DNA from: Hansfordia pulvinata
Lineage: Eukaryota > Ascomycota > Sordariomycetes > Xylariales
Length of the DNA stretch: 64,000 bases
Reading direction: 5' to 3'
Assembly: GCA_006538405.1 (NCBI GenBank)
Contig: BJKQ01000007.1
Location: 992,001-1,056,000, forward strand
Shown here: piece by piece, positions 1 to 12,300 of the stretch
Layout of the letters: the number at the start of each line of letters is the position of its first letter
How positions within the stretch are numbered: the stretch's first letter is position 1
Translations under genes and position numbers: made by a program
The notes under the pieces: generated by a model
What the model was told of the DNA's origin: nothing
Seen by the model: only the letters and a program-made list of their open reading frames with translations
Databases searched by the model: none

Positions 1-89
1 TTGGCCAAGACTGATTCCCCGAGAGCGCCACGGTCGCGTCAGTCACCCTCATCAATGATACCTGATGACATGTTCATCGACTTGACAGC

Positions 90-2426
90 ATGGCTTCTCG
101 CGCGAGGCCTGACGCCTCAGTCGGGATAGCTCCGAAGGAGAAGCCTCTGCCCCCGGGCTACTGTGCCATCCAAGAGATCCTTGCCGGCCAGTTCCAAAAG
201 GGGGCCATGGTCAGGGTCGTCGGCCTAGTCCGTGACTCCAAGCTGCCCATGATGACGAGGGGAACCGGTAGGTGCCGCTGTCCTCTGGAACTCCACACCG
301 CCCCGTTCTGACCCCATGACCAGATTGGAAGTCCGCCCTGACGCTCTACGACAGGTCCACTGAGGATGACGGCGGTGGCGTGGTACTGGATATCTTCAGG
401 CCGCAGAGCGAGATGCCCGAGCCTGGTCCCGGTGATATTGTCATATTGTGGCAAGTCAAGGTGCAGAACCGTTCCGGGAGCTTCTCCTTGATCACTACTC
501 ACCAGACCTCTATTTTTGTTTTCTCGGCTTCCAGGATTCCACGGCCACCAAAGACAGCCAAGGAGGCCATGGCTCCTCCTAAAGGAAAGCCGCCTACGCT
601 TCCCAATGTCCAGGAGTGCGGATATGTGGCTTGGCTCTACCACAATATCGAGAAATCCCATATCCCCGATGTCGATGAGTACCGTGTGCAGACAGAGAGA
701 ACGCTCCATATCAGGGACAAATTCAGCACCCTCAAGGACATGCGGGAATCCACCTTCTACGACGCCATCGTACAAGTTGTCAAAGACCCTTGGGATGAAG
801 GGAACAGAGTCAGTTTCTGGGCCACCGACTATACCGAGAACGAGGCCTTCTTTCTGCATTCTTGGGACGGCACTGGTGGCCCCGAGGTCGCCACACGTAA
901 CCCATACGGGTATCCCGCAGCGGACAGCACGACTGGTGGCTGGCCCGGTCCTTTCGGGAAGAGGTCCATGCAAGTCACGGCATGGGAACCCCATGCTGGC
1001 TTCTTGAGAGAAAGTGTCAAGGGTGGCGACTGGGTCAAGTTGCGCAACCTCCGCGCACATTTCGGGCACAACAATTATAATCTCGAAGGTGCCCTCGACG
1101 GAGACCGCAAGTTTCCCAACAAGATCCTGGTTGAACGCATGGAAACGGATCCTTCCTCTGGGCAACTCGATGACCGGCTCAAAGACGCCATCCGGCGAAA
1201 AAGGGACTACGAAAGAGACAAGAAGAGGCAGCAGAAGAGTTTCAGGGACAGCGACAACACTGATGGCCAGGGCACGAAACGCAAGGCCGACGATGAAGAG
1301 CCCAAGAAGCTGAATTCCAAACAGAAGCGAGCGCAGAGGAGAGAGAACAAGGAGAAGGAGGTTGAGGAGCAGAGAAGAGCAGCCAATCAATCATTGGGTC
1401 TGAACACCTTGAGTAAGCGCCCACCCCACGCAACGCAGCAAACGAGCTGACAGTCTTCCAAGTCAAGTGCGAGAGCGAGGATCAGCCACTGACACCTCTG
1501 TCCAGCCTGCTGCAGTCGATGACTTGGCAGACTACGGTGGAAGGGGAGAGCGTCGCTTTGGAGCTCCCGTTCGTGTGCGCCAAATACCGGACCACCGCCA
1601 GAGTCGTCGACTACCGCCCTCGCAAGTTGGTAGATTTTGCATGCAGCCGCAAGCAGTCTGAGTACGACGCGTTATCTGATAATGACGACGCCGCCGACGA
1701 CGACAGCAATGCGTCGGGTTCCGAGTCCGATATTGCGGCCAGCCAGCGAGGCGCGTCCATGGGCCGGAGGACCTGGGAGTGGCGCTTCGCCCTGCAGCTC
1801 GAGGAGGCCAATGCAAAAGGAAAAGACGAGCCTGCGAGAGTTTGGGTTGTCGTTGACAACATCGAAGCACAACAGCTCATGAACGTCGACGCCTGCAAGT
1901 GAGTTCCTGCGCTTCATCGTTCCCCTTTGCCCTTTGCTATCCAAGTTTAAGAGCCATGGCACTCTGTCGCACCTTCTGAGAAACGATCTCCCTCCCACGA
2001 TTCCGTGCTGACCGTTCTTGCTTCCCCTCCCGCTCCAGCCTTCGGGCCGACCCTGATGCCCTCGACTTCCTCCGCGAGCGTCTTTTCATGCTGTGGGGGA
2101 ACCTGGAGGAACTGCGGCAGCGCGCCGACGCTCGCGCCCTACAGGACCAGAAGCGCGTCGCGGCTGGGCAGCCGCCACCAGACAGTTCGCCTCCGCCGCA
2201 GGGCGGCAACGAATCGGAAGGAGGAGGAGGAGGAGGAGGAGGAAACCCAACGACGACCGAGCAAGGGCGCGCCCCTGCCGCGGGCCTGTCCAACAAGCCC
2301 TTCGCGTGCTGCGTTCGGCAGTATGGTGTCAGGGTGTCCGAGCGGGACCCGGCGCGCGCCGACGCCGGCGAGGGCCGTCGCTGGGAGCGCGTCTTCGGCC
2401 TCTTCGGGACCAAGATCGCCGCTTGA
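90..2426 (+). CDS. pot1: Protection of telomeres protein Pot1
   Basis: Single-stranded telomeric DNA-binding subunit of the telomere cap. Four exons join in frame: 90-267, 324-1412, 1463-1898 and 2039-2426, giving 696 residues. All introns are GT..AG (GTAGGT, GTAAGC, GTGAGT donors). The N-terminal OB fold spans the first intron, with the join reading MTRGT-DWKSALTLYDRS, and is followed by VVLDIFRPQSEMPEPGPGDI, typical of the Pot1 telomere-binding domain. A second OB-like region contains FYDAIVQVVKDPWDEGNRV. A lysine/glutamate-rich linker closes exon 2, and an acidic low-complexity patch (SDNDDAADDDSNASGSESD) lies in exon 3. The last exon has a poly-Gly run from GGA/GGG slippage. The ATG at 90 is the first in frame and begins a plausible N-terminus close to the OB fold. 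The gene converges on the cohesin gene. Family assignment is from recognised motifs; exon borders are inferred by eye. Confidence 0.88.
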
Positions 2427-3178
2427 GCGCGTGAGCGAGCTTTGCAGCCCCGGGGGAGGCAACGGGCGCGGTGTCCACGCGCTGCGGCCCGCATGGGGCT
2501 TCTGCAGCTGGTATATGAATTGACGATCACTTCCTCGATTCACAGTCTAACCCTCCCTTCTTTGGACGAGCGCGGAGGGGTCAGTCGAAGATTACGGGAC
2601 CATGTCTAGATACTGCAAGCTTGCTGTGGAGCCCTGGGGGTACACACTTCTTCTGCCGCGCAGGAGATTGTTTGAGTATTGCTTGTCATGCTCAACAGGG
2701 TCGAGGCCGGCGGTGGCCGGCACGAAAAGAGAAAAGAGAAATAGGCTCTTGTCTCGCTACCACACTTCCCAGCAGGGATAGCAAAGTATCCCGCATCAGC
2801 GGTGACGTTCTCAGATGATATACACCGGTGACAAAAACATCATTTAGCATCAATTTGACACGGACGTGGCGGACATCCGGAAGCTGCTGTTCAATATGAA
2901 TAGAGGACGCATGTAGATACATGGAAAGCTTGCGAGGCTTCAGCCGTAAGGAAATCAATCAATAGAATCATATCGTGAAAAGTGTCCATTTCATCGATCC
3001 GTCCATCCAACTCCCCAGCTCCCCAGGCCGCTCGGAAATAACATCACCTGCTCCCACCTCGTTGAATACCGCCCTCCTTCCCTTTGCGCATCATGACTGA
3101 AAGCGTCGTGTGCATGACACAGAACCTCTGGACATCTCACTGTCCATTAACCCGGGCGAGGATCACAAAGTGGCCTGT
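2427..3178. other. Intergenic, convergent 3' ends
   Basis: This 752 bp stretch lies between the stop codons of the convergent pot1 and cohesin genes. I see no coding frame with recognisable content. It presumably carries the two 3' UTRs. Confidence 0.6.
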
Positions 3179-6100
3179 CTAGTCACCGAGCATGTCATCG
3201 TCATCGTCATTTGCCGCGGCTTGTTGGCCGTCCTCGGCTTCCTCATCGTCGTCCTCGATGGGGTCATCCAACAGTTCCCTGCGCCTCAGATCTTCTTCCG
3301 TGCCTTCCTCGGGCTGCTCGTCGTCGAATGGGTCCTCGTCGTCGTCAATGACCAGCTCGGTACTCAACGGCTTCTGGGCTGCGGCATCCTTCTCTTTGTT
3401 GCCACCCTTGGCTGCGGGCTTCTTCTTTCCGTTCCGCAGCTCCAGGAGGTGGTTTTCGTCAAGGAAGGCAACGACTTCTTTGTAGTTAGGACCAAGTTTC
3501 GTCTTGTTGCGATTGAGTCGTTTTCGTAGCTTGCCAGCATGCGGGCCCTTGTGATCTATCACCTTGGCCACAATGGCCATGACGAATTTCGCAGTAAGAT
3601 CGCAAAGAATCTTCTCGGCCTTGAGCTCTGCGGCGTGACGCTCTGCCTCGCTTAAGTCTTCTTCCTCGTCATCTTCCGGGGGCAGCTCGTCGTCCAGTTC
3701 CAACGGGTCCTCGTCATCTGCCGGGTCGTTCAGCGCCTTGTGTGTTCTCTTGGCGAAGGCGTGTTCCGCAGAGTCGAAGATAGGTATCATCTCTTTGGTG
3801 ATGAGTTCCTCTGGCATCTCATCCAGGAGTGGCCGAAGTTTCCCATATTTGCTTGCCTGTGCTCCCCGGACAACCGGCCGCAAGAAGACCAGCATGGTAC
3901 TTATGTCGCAGGCCGTGCCAACCGACATTAACCGCAGGTCGTCGTTGAAACCTCTGGAGGAGAAGGTGAGAATCAGGTTGGTGATGAGGTCCCTGCGCCG
4001 AATGATCAGGTTGTCGACCTGCTCGTCGGATACTTCTTCGTCCTTCTGCACCAGAGCCTGCAGCTCCCGGATTTTCCACATAAAATAGTTGAAACAGCAT
4101 TTGATGGCAAAGCTCACAAGCTCGTCCTCAGCATCATCAAGCTCCTCATTGGGCTCTTCCAGGAACCCGCGGTGGACAATGCGGATCAGAATCTTGATGA
4201 CCGGCTCCTCCGAATCGAGATCCAGGCCATTGGCTTCCATGATCTGTGTGCAGTCGGAAATGGGGCCCAGCTTGCTTGTTTTCATCAGGACACGCGAGAG
4301 CTCGTTAAGCACCACTCGGTCCAGATTACCACGTGCGGACAGCTCGCAGGTCTTGTCGATATTTCTCAACGAGTTGATCAGGTTGTCCCACAATACCGAC
4401 AGTTTGCTGTCTGCGAGCTCCTCGAGCTCTTCGTGCTGTCTCGCATGAACAAATGCAGCTGCGACTTCGTTCAGAACACCTTGATCCACGTGGCGGTTGA
4501 AGTGGGTAGTAATCTCGTCCAGCAGCTTTTCGTAAGTCGCCGAATTCTGGCGCAGTTGGCCAAATAGCTCCAGATCCAGGAAGTGCTCCAGGCGAAGGAC
4601 AGTTGCAGCCATGGCTGGGTCAGGACCGAATTTGTTCAACAGTCGCGGGATGATGGCAGCCAGTTGGACCCCGGCGTCCTCCTGAGAGTCGGGGTCGGCG
4701 CGGGCGTTGCGTCTCCTTGTCTTTTCGTGCTCTGACAGGTTGGAAAGATTCTCCTTGACAGCGGCGGCGAGGACCTCAAGGAGAATGGCTTCTTCCCGGG
4801 GTTCTGGGACCACGGCTTTCTTCAATGCAGCTTCTATCGAGTTCGTCTTCTTGGACCGAGAGTTAGACTTTGCACTCGTGCTGTGGTCGTAGAGCAGGTA
4901 TCCTGCAATGATTTGCCAATTGTTGATCTCAGGCGACTTCTCATAAAGCACCTGTGCGGCCAGGGTGATGCGGGAATCCGGAATGTGGGTGTTGACGACA
5001 TCCGCTGCGACGTCGAGACCGTGCCTGATCTCATCCTGCTCTTCCTCCAGCTGCGCATCGTACACAGCTAGGTTCTCGGCAAGGGCCTTGACGTTTAGCC
5101 AGTCTCTCCGAATCGAGTCGTAATCGTCGTTATCATCATCGTCTTTGCCAAAGACCTCCTCCAGGGCTTCCTTGCCGCCAATATCATCAATCTTGTTGTC
5201 GATGAACTCCCCAACAAGCGCCAGAAAGAAATCAACGACGGACTTGCGAATCCGAACCTCACTGTCAAAGAGCAGTTTGCTCACCGAGTCGACCTCCTCG
5301 GGTTCGAGCATACCACTTGCGCGCAAAACATTCACGACGGCAATGGCAGCCACGCGAACAGAGGCGTCTGTATCCCTGGTCGCCATCTCGACAAGGCGGC
5401 TCCGGAACCTGTCAATGAAATGCTGCAGTTGGCCGACTTCTTTGCCCAGAACCTTGGTCAACTGCCGCAGCACTTCATGGCGGGTTGGGACAGCGATGTC
5501 CGAGAGGAGCCATCCGAGGTATCGCAGATACTCGGGCGACATGTAAACGGTGGGGAGAATGCGAATCCAGGAGCCCAGAGCCTCAATACACTCGGCACGG
5601 ATCTTGGGGTCAATGTCGCGATACCTATGCACAAAAATGATATCAAACAGGTCCTTAGACTTGGTATCGACAAATTGGCGGTTCTCGGTGGCTCCATCAA
5701 GATCTTGCTTCGTGCTGTCTATGAGCGCCTTGTTCTTGTTCTTGCCCTTCCGGGCAGACTCGGTTTGAAATTTCACGTCGAGCGTGGAGATTCGGTTGTC
5801 CAGCAGCGCAGCCACGGTCACAAGAGAGGTGAGCATTGCCAGGCCGATGGTTGTAGCGGTGTGCCGAAAGGGGCGCAGGGCCGACGATGACATGATGCCA
5901 ACCCATCGTTGGATGTTTTCGAGCAATTCCTCGTCATTGTACAACGTCTCAGTCTGGTGCAGCAGTCTGATCAGGGAGTCAAAGAAGCCAACGAGAAGAT
6001 CGCGGAAGTTCTTGCTGCTTCTCGCTCTGGAGATGAGGGGATAGTCGGAGATGGTAGTCTGCAGACAATGAAGCGTGTCAGCATCGATCAAACCCAAATG

Positions 6101-7146
6101 GTAGGTATTCATTTCATGTATAATATTGAGGGGATGTAGGCCAAGAAAGATGGACCACAACCTCCACAGCGCCTTGAAGCGGGAGGCCACGGTGAGTATT
6201 TGGCGACTGAATTGCTCTTCCTCGTTGTAAAATAGAAACAGCACCACGGTGTAAAGGTACAGCTCAGAGTGTAACGAGGGGCCATTGGAAATGGCAGAAG
6301 GGGGCTCCTGGATGGGATTGCGGCGCGTACCTGCTCATATGCTTCCTCAAGCTCTGTCAGTCTATTTGCCGAGTTATCCGGGTCTTGAATGTCGTCTTCT
6401 GTCAGCTTTTGTTCGCATCCTGCTGAGAGCAGGACACAGTTGATCAACTCTGTAAGAGCCTCGGGGTTGTTTTCTTGGTAGCGTTGAAACCAGTGCCCGG
6501 CAACGTCGTCTGATTCTTGACCGGATCCAAAAATATCGGCTGTCAAGAGTTAGCAAATTGGACGACCAGGTGGAAATCGCGAGGCGTCTCAGCACAGAGG
6601 GGCATGGCGATACTTACTGTAGAGGGCATTGTCGTCGCGGTTGGCGATGGCAAGCCTGACGGTCTTCTTGGGGCGGTTGGGAAGCTTGACGGCTGGGCCG
6701 TTGCCGTTGGTCTTAGGGCGCTTTATGGCAGGCTTTCGGGGCTTGGCCCTCTGCGACGGTTTCTTCCGCGACTTGGTGGCGGCAGGTTGTTCGTCGTCAT
6801 CGGCGTCTTCCTGTTCGTCGTCGCCGGGATCTTCTATCTCGGAGAGTTGCGAGCTGGCATCGTCGTCTTCGTCGTCCTGTCCAGGGTCCGCGTCGCGTTT
6901 GCGCTTGGAGGAGGGCGCGGCGCCGTTTTGCGAAGCGTAGGCCTCGGGAGAAAACTTGGCGGGGGCTCTCACGACGCGTCCGGAGCGACGGTTCTGGGAG
7001 GCGTCGCCGCCGGCTTCAGCGTCGTCGTCGGCTTCCTCTGGTTGAACAGTATCGTCATTGTCATTGCCCGGCTCGATCTCGGGCTGGGTCTCGGGAATAG
7101 GAGTGGGCGAAGAAGTCGCGTCGTCAGGTGGCGCGTCGGCAGACAT
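3179..7146 (-). CDS. IRR1: Cohesin subunit SA/STAG (Irr1/Scc3/Psc3)
   Basis: HEAT-repeat subunit of the cohesin ring that contacts the kleisin Rad21/Mcd1 and DNA and is needed for sister-chromatid cohesion. Three exons on the minus strand: 7146-6618, 6539-6331 and 6058-3179, joining in frame to 1205 residues. The N-terminus is acidic and disordered, then RRSGRVVRAPAKFSPE. The STAG core follows: DIFGSGQESDDVAGHWFQRY, then across intron 2 YPLISRARSSKNFRDLLVGF and MSSSALRPFRHTATTIGLAM, the most conserved block of the family. The C-terminus is a long acidic tail ending DDDDDMLGD. Intron 2 (6059-6330, 272 bp) is long; its acceptor has a CTGAC branch point before TTCATTGTCTGCAG. The exon 2 to 3 join EAYEQ-TTISDYPL matches the family spacing. 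Start is the ATG at 7146. It is divergent from UreD. Confidence 0.9.
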
Positions 7147-8633
7147 GGCCGCGACGAGGACAGGCGGCAGGCGGTGTGCGCGTTGTGCTTGTGGGCGGCG
7201 CGTTTCTCAGGAGGACAATGCGACCATCTCAGTCGGGTTGCCGGGGGAAGGCGATGGCGATGTTGACGGCCCAGGTATGGGTGCCGGGAGGTGGTGGCGA
7301 GAGTTTGGGGTGGGATGTGAGGCGCGTGTCCAGGCAGATGAAGTGGATTGGATGAAAACGCGCAGAAGCAAGTCGGGCAGAGCAGGCGGACGGACAGGCA
7401 GGGCGGGAGAGGATGGCTGATTGTACCTTGCCGCTTGCTCACGCGCAGGGGCTAGGCCGTGTACCCAGGTACCTTTACTGCGAAACTGCCCAGGAAATTA
7501 TGTGTACGAGCTGGAACGCGATGTGCGTGCGGTGGAGGCCTGGAAGCGCGTCTGGCAGGCAAGTGCAACCTTACTGGCTGATGGCTACAGTCGTACTTGT
7601 ACCTCCGGCTCTAGACCAGCGGCCAGGGTGGAGACGTGTCTGTCCCTGTGCTTCAGTACCTACTTGTACTCGAATGCGCAAAGAAGAGAAATACCAGGTA
7701 CTCATACTCTTGGACCCAGAGGTGATCTCTCATGGCAGAGTACCTGCGCGTACGCGTGCGGTAGCACCTCCGTGCGATACGAGATTGTCTTTTTGAATAA
7801 GTTAGGTACCGTACCCAAGAGTCGGGCGGTTTCCTGACGCGCTCGATATCCAGCTTGGAGATTTACTATGGACTCATACTATGAAACATATAACTACCTT
7901 ACTAGATCCATTGGCGAAGCCTTGGTGCGTTGAACCGAAAGGTCAAATATATGAGTACTCGCATGTGTGGCGCGTTCTCGCGATATCGTCGACTGAGTGT
8001 AAGGTAGCCGACTCGAAAGCGCTGGTGGAGTGCCCGTTCCAGTTTCCGTTACGGTACTCCGTCATCTGTACACCCAATTCCATGAAGCACCACCGCTCAA
8101 TCGCGGTCGCGCCTGCTCCCCCTCTGTGGCCCGCCTCGAGTCCACGTGCCGACGCATGAGGCAGGCACGGCAGGCCACAGGTCAAGAGGGAAACCTCAGA
8201 AATTGAAGCTCTGCCCACAGTTTATGCATCCTCCCTATACACCTTACTGTCCAGAGCACCGTCGCGTGTGTCGGATTTGATACTCGGTGCCCTCGACGCG
8301 AGAACGGGGGTACGCACAGCACCAGTCGGCAACAACACATCGCCCATCGTCACGCCCCAGGTGCGACTGATAAGGCTTTCACATCCGTCATCGCTCCGAC
8401 TCGAGCATGCGCTGGCTATCGTCTCGCCATTCTACCCTACTCATCCGCGCTCGTACCTCCAGCAAGCGACCCGCAAAGGCGACGCATCCCGCAAGCCATT
8501 GGCACATTCAGTCTCGCCGCCGTCGCCCTGCGAGCGACGACATAATGGGGCCTTAGCGTCGCAGTGCCAGAGAAGCCAGCTGCCCGCCCCCTCTACGCGT
8601 ACTCCATACCACGAGTGCACCCCACGGCCCGCG
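7147..8633. promoter_or_regulatory. Divergent promoter region, cohesin / UreD
   Basis: About 1.5 kb between two divergent start codons. It contains short GTAC-rich pieces (for example near 7470-7500, 7655-7700 and 7800-7815) like those in other intergenic regions. An open frame continuous with UreD runs upstream from 8268, but the peptide is serine/proline-rich with no family similarity I recognise, so I treat it as leader sequence. Confidence 0.45.
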
Positions 8634-9608
8634 ATGGCTTCTCCATTCCCCGCATCGTCATCTCTCGCCGGGGAGGGGCGCGTTGTCGTCGCTGCCTTGC
8701 CCAACCACTCGTCGGCTCTCGAGTCCATCTCCTACCAGTATCCCCTCAAGCTCATCTCGCCGTCGCCCACAGGCGACGGCAACGCCGTCCTCGTCTTCCT
8801 GCTGTCATATGGTGGAGGTCTGGTCGGCGGTGACAAGGTCCACCTAGCCATCGATGTCCGTGAGAATGCGAAACTAGCCGTCGTTACCCAAGGTCACACA
8901 AAGGTGTTCCAATCCCGGGCTCCGGACGTTGTCACGCGCCAGACCCTTACAGTCAGCATTGGCCCCGCCGCCTCCATGTGTCTGCTTCCCGACCCTGTCC
9001 AGCCCTTTGCCGAAAGCGTCTACGAGCAGAAGCAGATATTCACGCTCAACAGCAGCGCATCGCTGTGCCTGCTGGACTGGGTTACTCAAGGCCGCGTCGC
9101 CCGGGGCGAGAACTGGGACTTCTGGTCGTGGAAGGGGCGAAACGAGGTCTGGGCTGCAGGTGAATCTCGCGGATCTGGCGAAGCACGACTGCTAGTCAGA
9201 GACTCGATCATCTTGGACGGCACGGCTCGGTGTGAGCAGCTCCAGACGCTACGTGATTCCATGCAGGGCCATGCCATCTTTGGTACGCTTATCCTGCGCG
9301 GACCCGCGGTAGAGTCCATGGGCCGTTTCTTCCTGGATGAATTTGCAGCGCTACCTCGCGTTGGAGCCAGGGACTTTGACGAGAAGGCCAAAGACGAGTC
9401 GTCGCTCGGGCATTGGCGGTCCGTGAGGCACGACATGGAAAAGGAGAGCAACGTGCTGTGGACGGCAGCCAATGTTCGAGGCTGCGTGGTGGTCAAGTTT
9501 GGAGCCGCGACGGTTGAAGCGGGTAGACTCTGGATTGGGTCGATGTTGGTGTGGGAGGGGAGCGTCGAGAAGGTGTTTGGGGAGCAAGCTCTCTTATGCG
9601 TACGCTGA
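8634..9608 (+). CDS. ureD: Urease accessory protein UreD
   Basis: Chaperone that, with UreF and UreG, inserts nickel into urease and is needed for urea use. A single uninterrupted exon encodes 324 residues from the ATG at 8634 (context CCGCGATGG). The UreD/UreH core is clear: YQYPLKLISP, the glycine motif SYGGGLVGGDKVHLAIDV, then VVTQGHTKVFQS, and further on DPVQPFAESVYEQ and LLDWVTQGRVARGENWDFWSW. The length fits fungal UreD. The frame is open another 366 bases upstream, but that segment lacks similarity and the chosen ATG directly precedes conserved sequence. No other urease genes lie in this window, normal for fungi where they are dispersed. Confidence 0.93.
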   Translation: MASPFPASSSLAGEGRVVVAALPNHSSALESISYQYPLKLISPSPTGDGNAVLVFLLSYGGGLVGGDKVHLAIDVRENAKLAVVTQGHTKVFQSRAPDVVTRQTLTVSIGPAASMCLLPDPVQPFAESVYEQKQIFTLNSSASLCLLDWVTQGRVARGENWDFWSWKGRNEVWAAGESRGSGEARLLVRDSIILDGTARCEQLQTLRDSMQGHAIFGTLILRGPAVESMGRFFLDEFAALPRVGARDFDEKAKDESSLGHWRSVRHDMEKESNVLWTAANVRGCVVVKFGAATVEAGRLWIGSMLVWEGSVEKVFGEQALLCVR

Positions 9609-10386
9609 GAAATAGCACACAGCAGACACGGGCCTGCTGTTTCCATGATCGTATAGTGATGGCCCAAGGACACAACTCTGTTCACTTCATGCCACCAGCG
9701 GAACTTGGCCCCTGTGACTTCTTTTATTTTTCATTATTTTCCGGGCTGCCCAAGTAAGCTACATCGGCGTGTCTCAGTTGCCCATTGGAATCATAGGTAG
9801 AGACATTTGTTCTGCAGTTGGCTTGAATAGAGGCGTTGGTTGTACTTCAATTACCGTAGGTACATGTAGCTAACATGCATGTGCGTACGGTAGACGGTGT
9901 ACCTAACGGACAGGACAGGCAGCTAGGCGCTACATAGGCACCTATCTAGGTACCTAAGGTAATAATTGACCTACATAAAGCATGTACCTTACATCCTTGG
10001 AAACGGCTCGTCCCCCACCTCGGATAGCTTCCCCCAGCTACGGTATCGGACAGCGAACAGAGCCGACCCGTGCCCCACCATCCCACCAACGGAGCGCCGG
10101 TTGCTTCTGCCCCAGCTCTGGTGGGTGTCCTGCGCACCGACACGCTGCCCCACTATCTGAACTTTTTCCAGCACCACCAACAGCGGGCGCCGTCGCGACA
10201 CCGGACACACACGCACGCACGTACGCAAACGACGCCACCACCACGATACCCTCACCCACGAGCACAGTCGCGGCAACCTCACGAAACTGGCTCAGCCGAT
10301 TGACAAAACTCTACCAAACGCGACCCCCTCCCCCTCTCGTGCAGACCGGCGCCGGCCTTTGCCCCCCACACGGGCCCTACAGCCCG
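9609..10386. other. Intergenic, UreD 3' end to RPC53 promoter
   Basis: This 778 bp stretch contains a cluster of GTAC/CCTAGG-type steps around 9930-9965 (CACCTATCTAGGTACCTAAGG) that resembles clusters near 19905-19945, 43015-43050 and 59150-59190. It is otherwise C-rich leader sequence upstream of the next gene. Confidence 0.45.
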
Positions 10387-12300
10387 ATGCCTCCCGAGCC
10401 TCTCGCGGCGCCAGAGGTGCCGCCGGCCGAGGCAGGGTCGCCCGCGCTGGCGCCTCGGCCGCCGCCGGCACTTCGAGAGCGCCCGCCGCCGCCGAAGCCG
10501 CCGATGAAGGGTCCGCCGGCGCTCCGCCCCCAGAGCAGTCGACGCCCGCGCCGGCAAACCCCCCCCGCTCCCGCCGCAGCCACTCCCCCAGTGACGGTAT
10601 CGTCGTCTTCATCCTCGTCCGCGGCGGCCGCGGCGGCACCGCCTCCCCGTCCGGCGGGCGGGTCGCGCTTCAAGCCCAAGAACGTGCGGCGCGACGCCGC
10701 GGAGCGCAAGAGGCTCGAGGACGAGCGCAACAAGGACCTGGCCGTCAAGATCAAGGCCGAGGAGCGCGAGCTGCGCGCCGAGGAGCGGAGGGCCCGCAGG
10801 GGCGGCGGAGGAGGAGGGCGCGGCCGAGGCGACGCCATGTCGCAGCGCGGCATGATGAGGAGGACCGTCACGGCCTCCGGGCCCTTCTCGGCCATCCCGA
10901 CAGGTACGCTGTTTTTGCCCCGCGCGCGCAGCACTACACTACCTTGGAAAGGACTCTTTTTTTTTCTGCTATACGGGGGTTTTGCCCACTCTGTTCTTTC
11001 GGGTAGTGGAGAAAGAGACTAACATTTCACTCGTCATGCAGAAAACGTCAAGACCGATGGGAATGGAGGAGGTTGGAACGGGTTCAGCAGGGGCGGAGGC
11101 GGCGGCGGCGGCAGGGGCGGCGCGCGCCTGGGCGACATTCCCCACCACAACAACAACCGCTACCGGCCGCGGCGCGAGCATGAGAGCAGGGTCAACATCG
11201 ACCTACTCAACGGCGAGGACGCGGAGGAGGGCGACGACCCGCTGGCGCTGCTGCGGTCCGGGTCCGGATCCAAGGGCAGCGGGGCGCTGCCCGTGGGCCT
11301 GTTCCGGCAGGAGCACGAGGAGGAGGAGGTCAAGGTGGCGACGACGGCGGAGCTCGAGGCCGAGGAGCAGCAGTCGGACGGCGAGGACGAGCAGCTGTTC
11401 GTGGAGCAGCAGTCGCCGGCGGCCGCCGAGGTGGAGCACCGGGTCGGGATCCAGGACGACAACGAGGTGTGGCACGCCGCGCCGGCCGGGGCGGTCAAGG
11501 TCAAGCCTGAGCCGGGCAGCGAGGAGGACGCCATGGACGTGGACATGGCCGACATACCACCTGCGGCCTCGGCGGCGGGCAAGGCGCCGGAGGAGTCGCC
11601 CGAGCAGAAGAAGAAGGACGTCACGCATCACGTCGCGGTGTCCAAGGAGAAGGAGAAGCGGCGAGAGAAGGCCATGCAGGACCCCGAAGTGCAGCACGCG
11701 CTGTACGACACGCAGACTCTGCTGCGGGAGCTGAGGCTGCACAAGCCAGAAGCCAAGGAGGGCGGGGAGGGGGCAGAAGGGGAAGGGGAAGGGGAAGAGG
11801 AGCAGGGCGGCCAGGAGAAAGACGGCCGGCTGTATCTGTTCCAGCTGCCGCCCATACTGCCGCCGCTGGCCAAGCCGGCCGACCCCAGCGAGCAGGACGG
11901 CGCGGACGAGGGTGGGGCCGGCGCGAAGCCGGACCAGCCCGGGAGCGGCGGCGGGGCGCAGATCAAGACGGAGGAGGGGGCGGAGGCGGGGGCCACGAGC
12001 TCGAGCGTGCCGCTCCCCGAGGGCGGGTGCATCGGCAAGCTCAACGTGCGGCGGTCGGGGCGGGTGGAGCTGGACTGGGGCGGGACGGTGCTGACGCTGG
12101 GGATGGGGACGGACACGGACTTCCTGACGACGGCGCTGATGATGGAGACCAAGGAGCACCCGGACAACCCGGAGGCGGTAACGGGGGTAGCGTCCAGCAT
12201 GGGCCAGATCATGGGGAACTTTGTGCTGACGCCCGTGTGGGACGAGGAGGAGGACTGGGACCCCAGCCTGGACGATCTCGAGCTCGGCGAGGAGGCGTAG
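10387..12300 (+). CDS. RPC53: RNA polymerase III subunit RPC4/Rpc53
   Basis: Subunit of the Pol III Rpc53/Rpc37 subcomplex, used for initiation, termination and reinitiation on tRNA and 5S genes. Two exons, 10387-10903 and 11042-12300, encode 591 residues. The N-terminus is proline/alanine-rich and low complexity. It is followed by the family block SRFKPKNVRRDAAERKR and a charged K/R/E helix, then a Gly/Arg-rich segment around the intron (join AIPT-ENVKTDGNGGGW). The middle is acidic. The diagnostic C-terminal domain reads CIGKLNVRRSGRVELDWGG and continues to MGQIMGNFVLTPVWDEEEDW near the end. The ATG at 10387 is the first that avoids a long GC-skewed leader; the frame is open further upstream to 9982 without recognisable content, so the true start may differ. 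Very high GC codon use and trinucleotide runs are a local feature. Confidence 0.88.

Noticed and set aside
158..1390. 410-codon minus-strand frame opposite pot1
   Set aside because: It is the antisense shadow of the conserved Pot1 exons and shows no family motif.
8268..8633. UreD start 122 codons upstream
   Set aside because: The extra segment is Ser/Pro-rich without similarity, and the ATG at 8634 directly precedes conserved UreD sequence.
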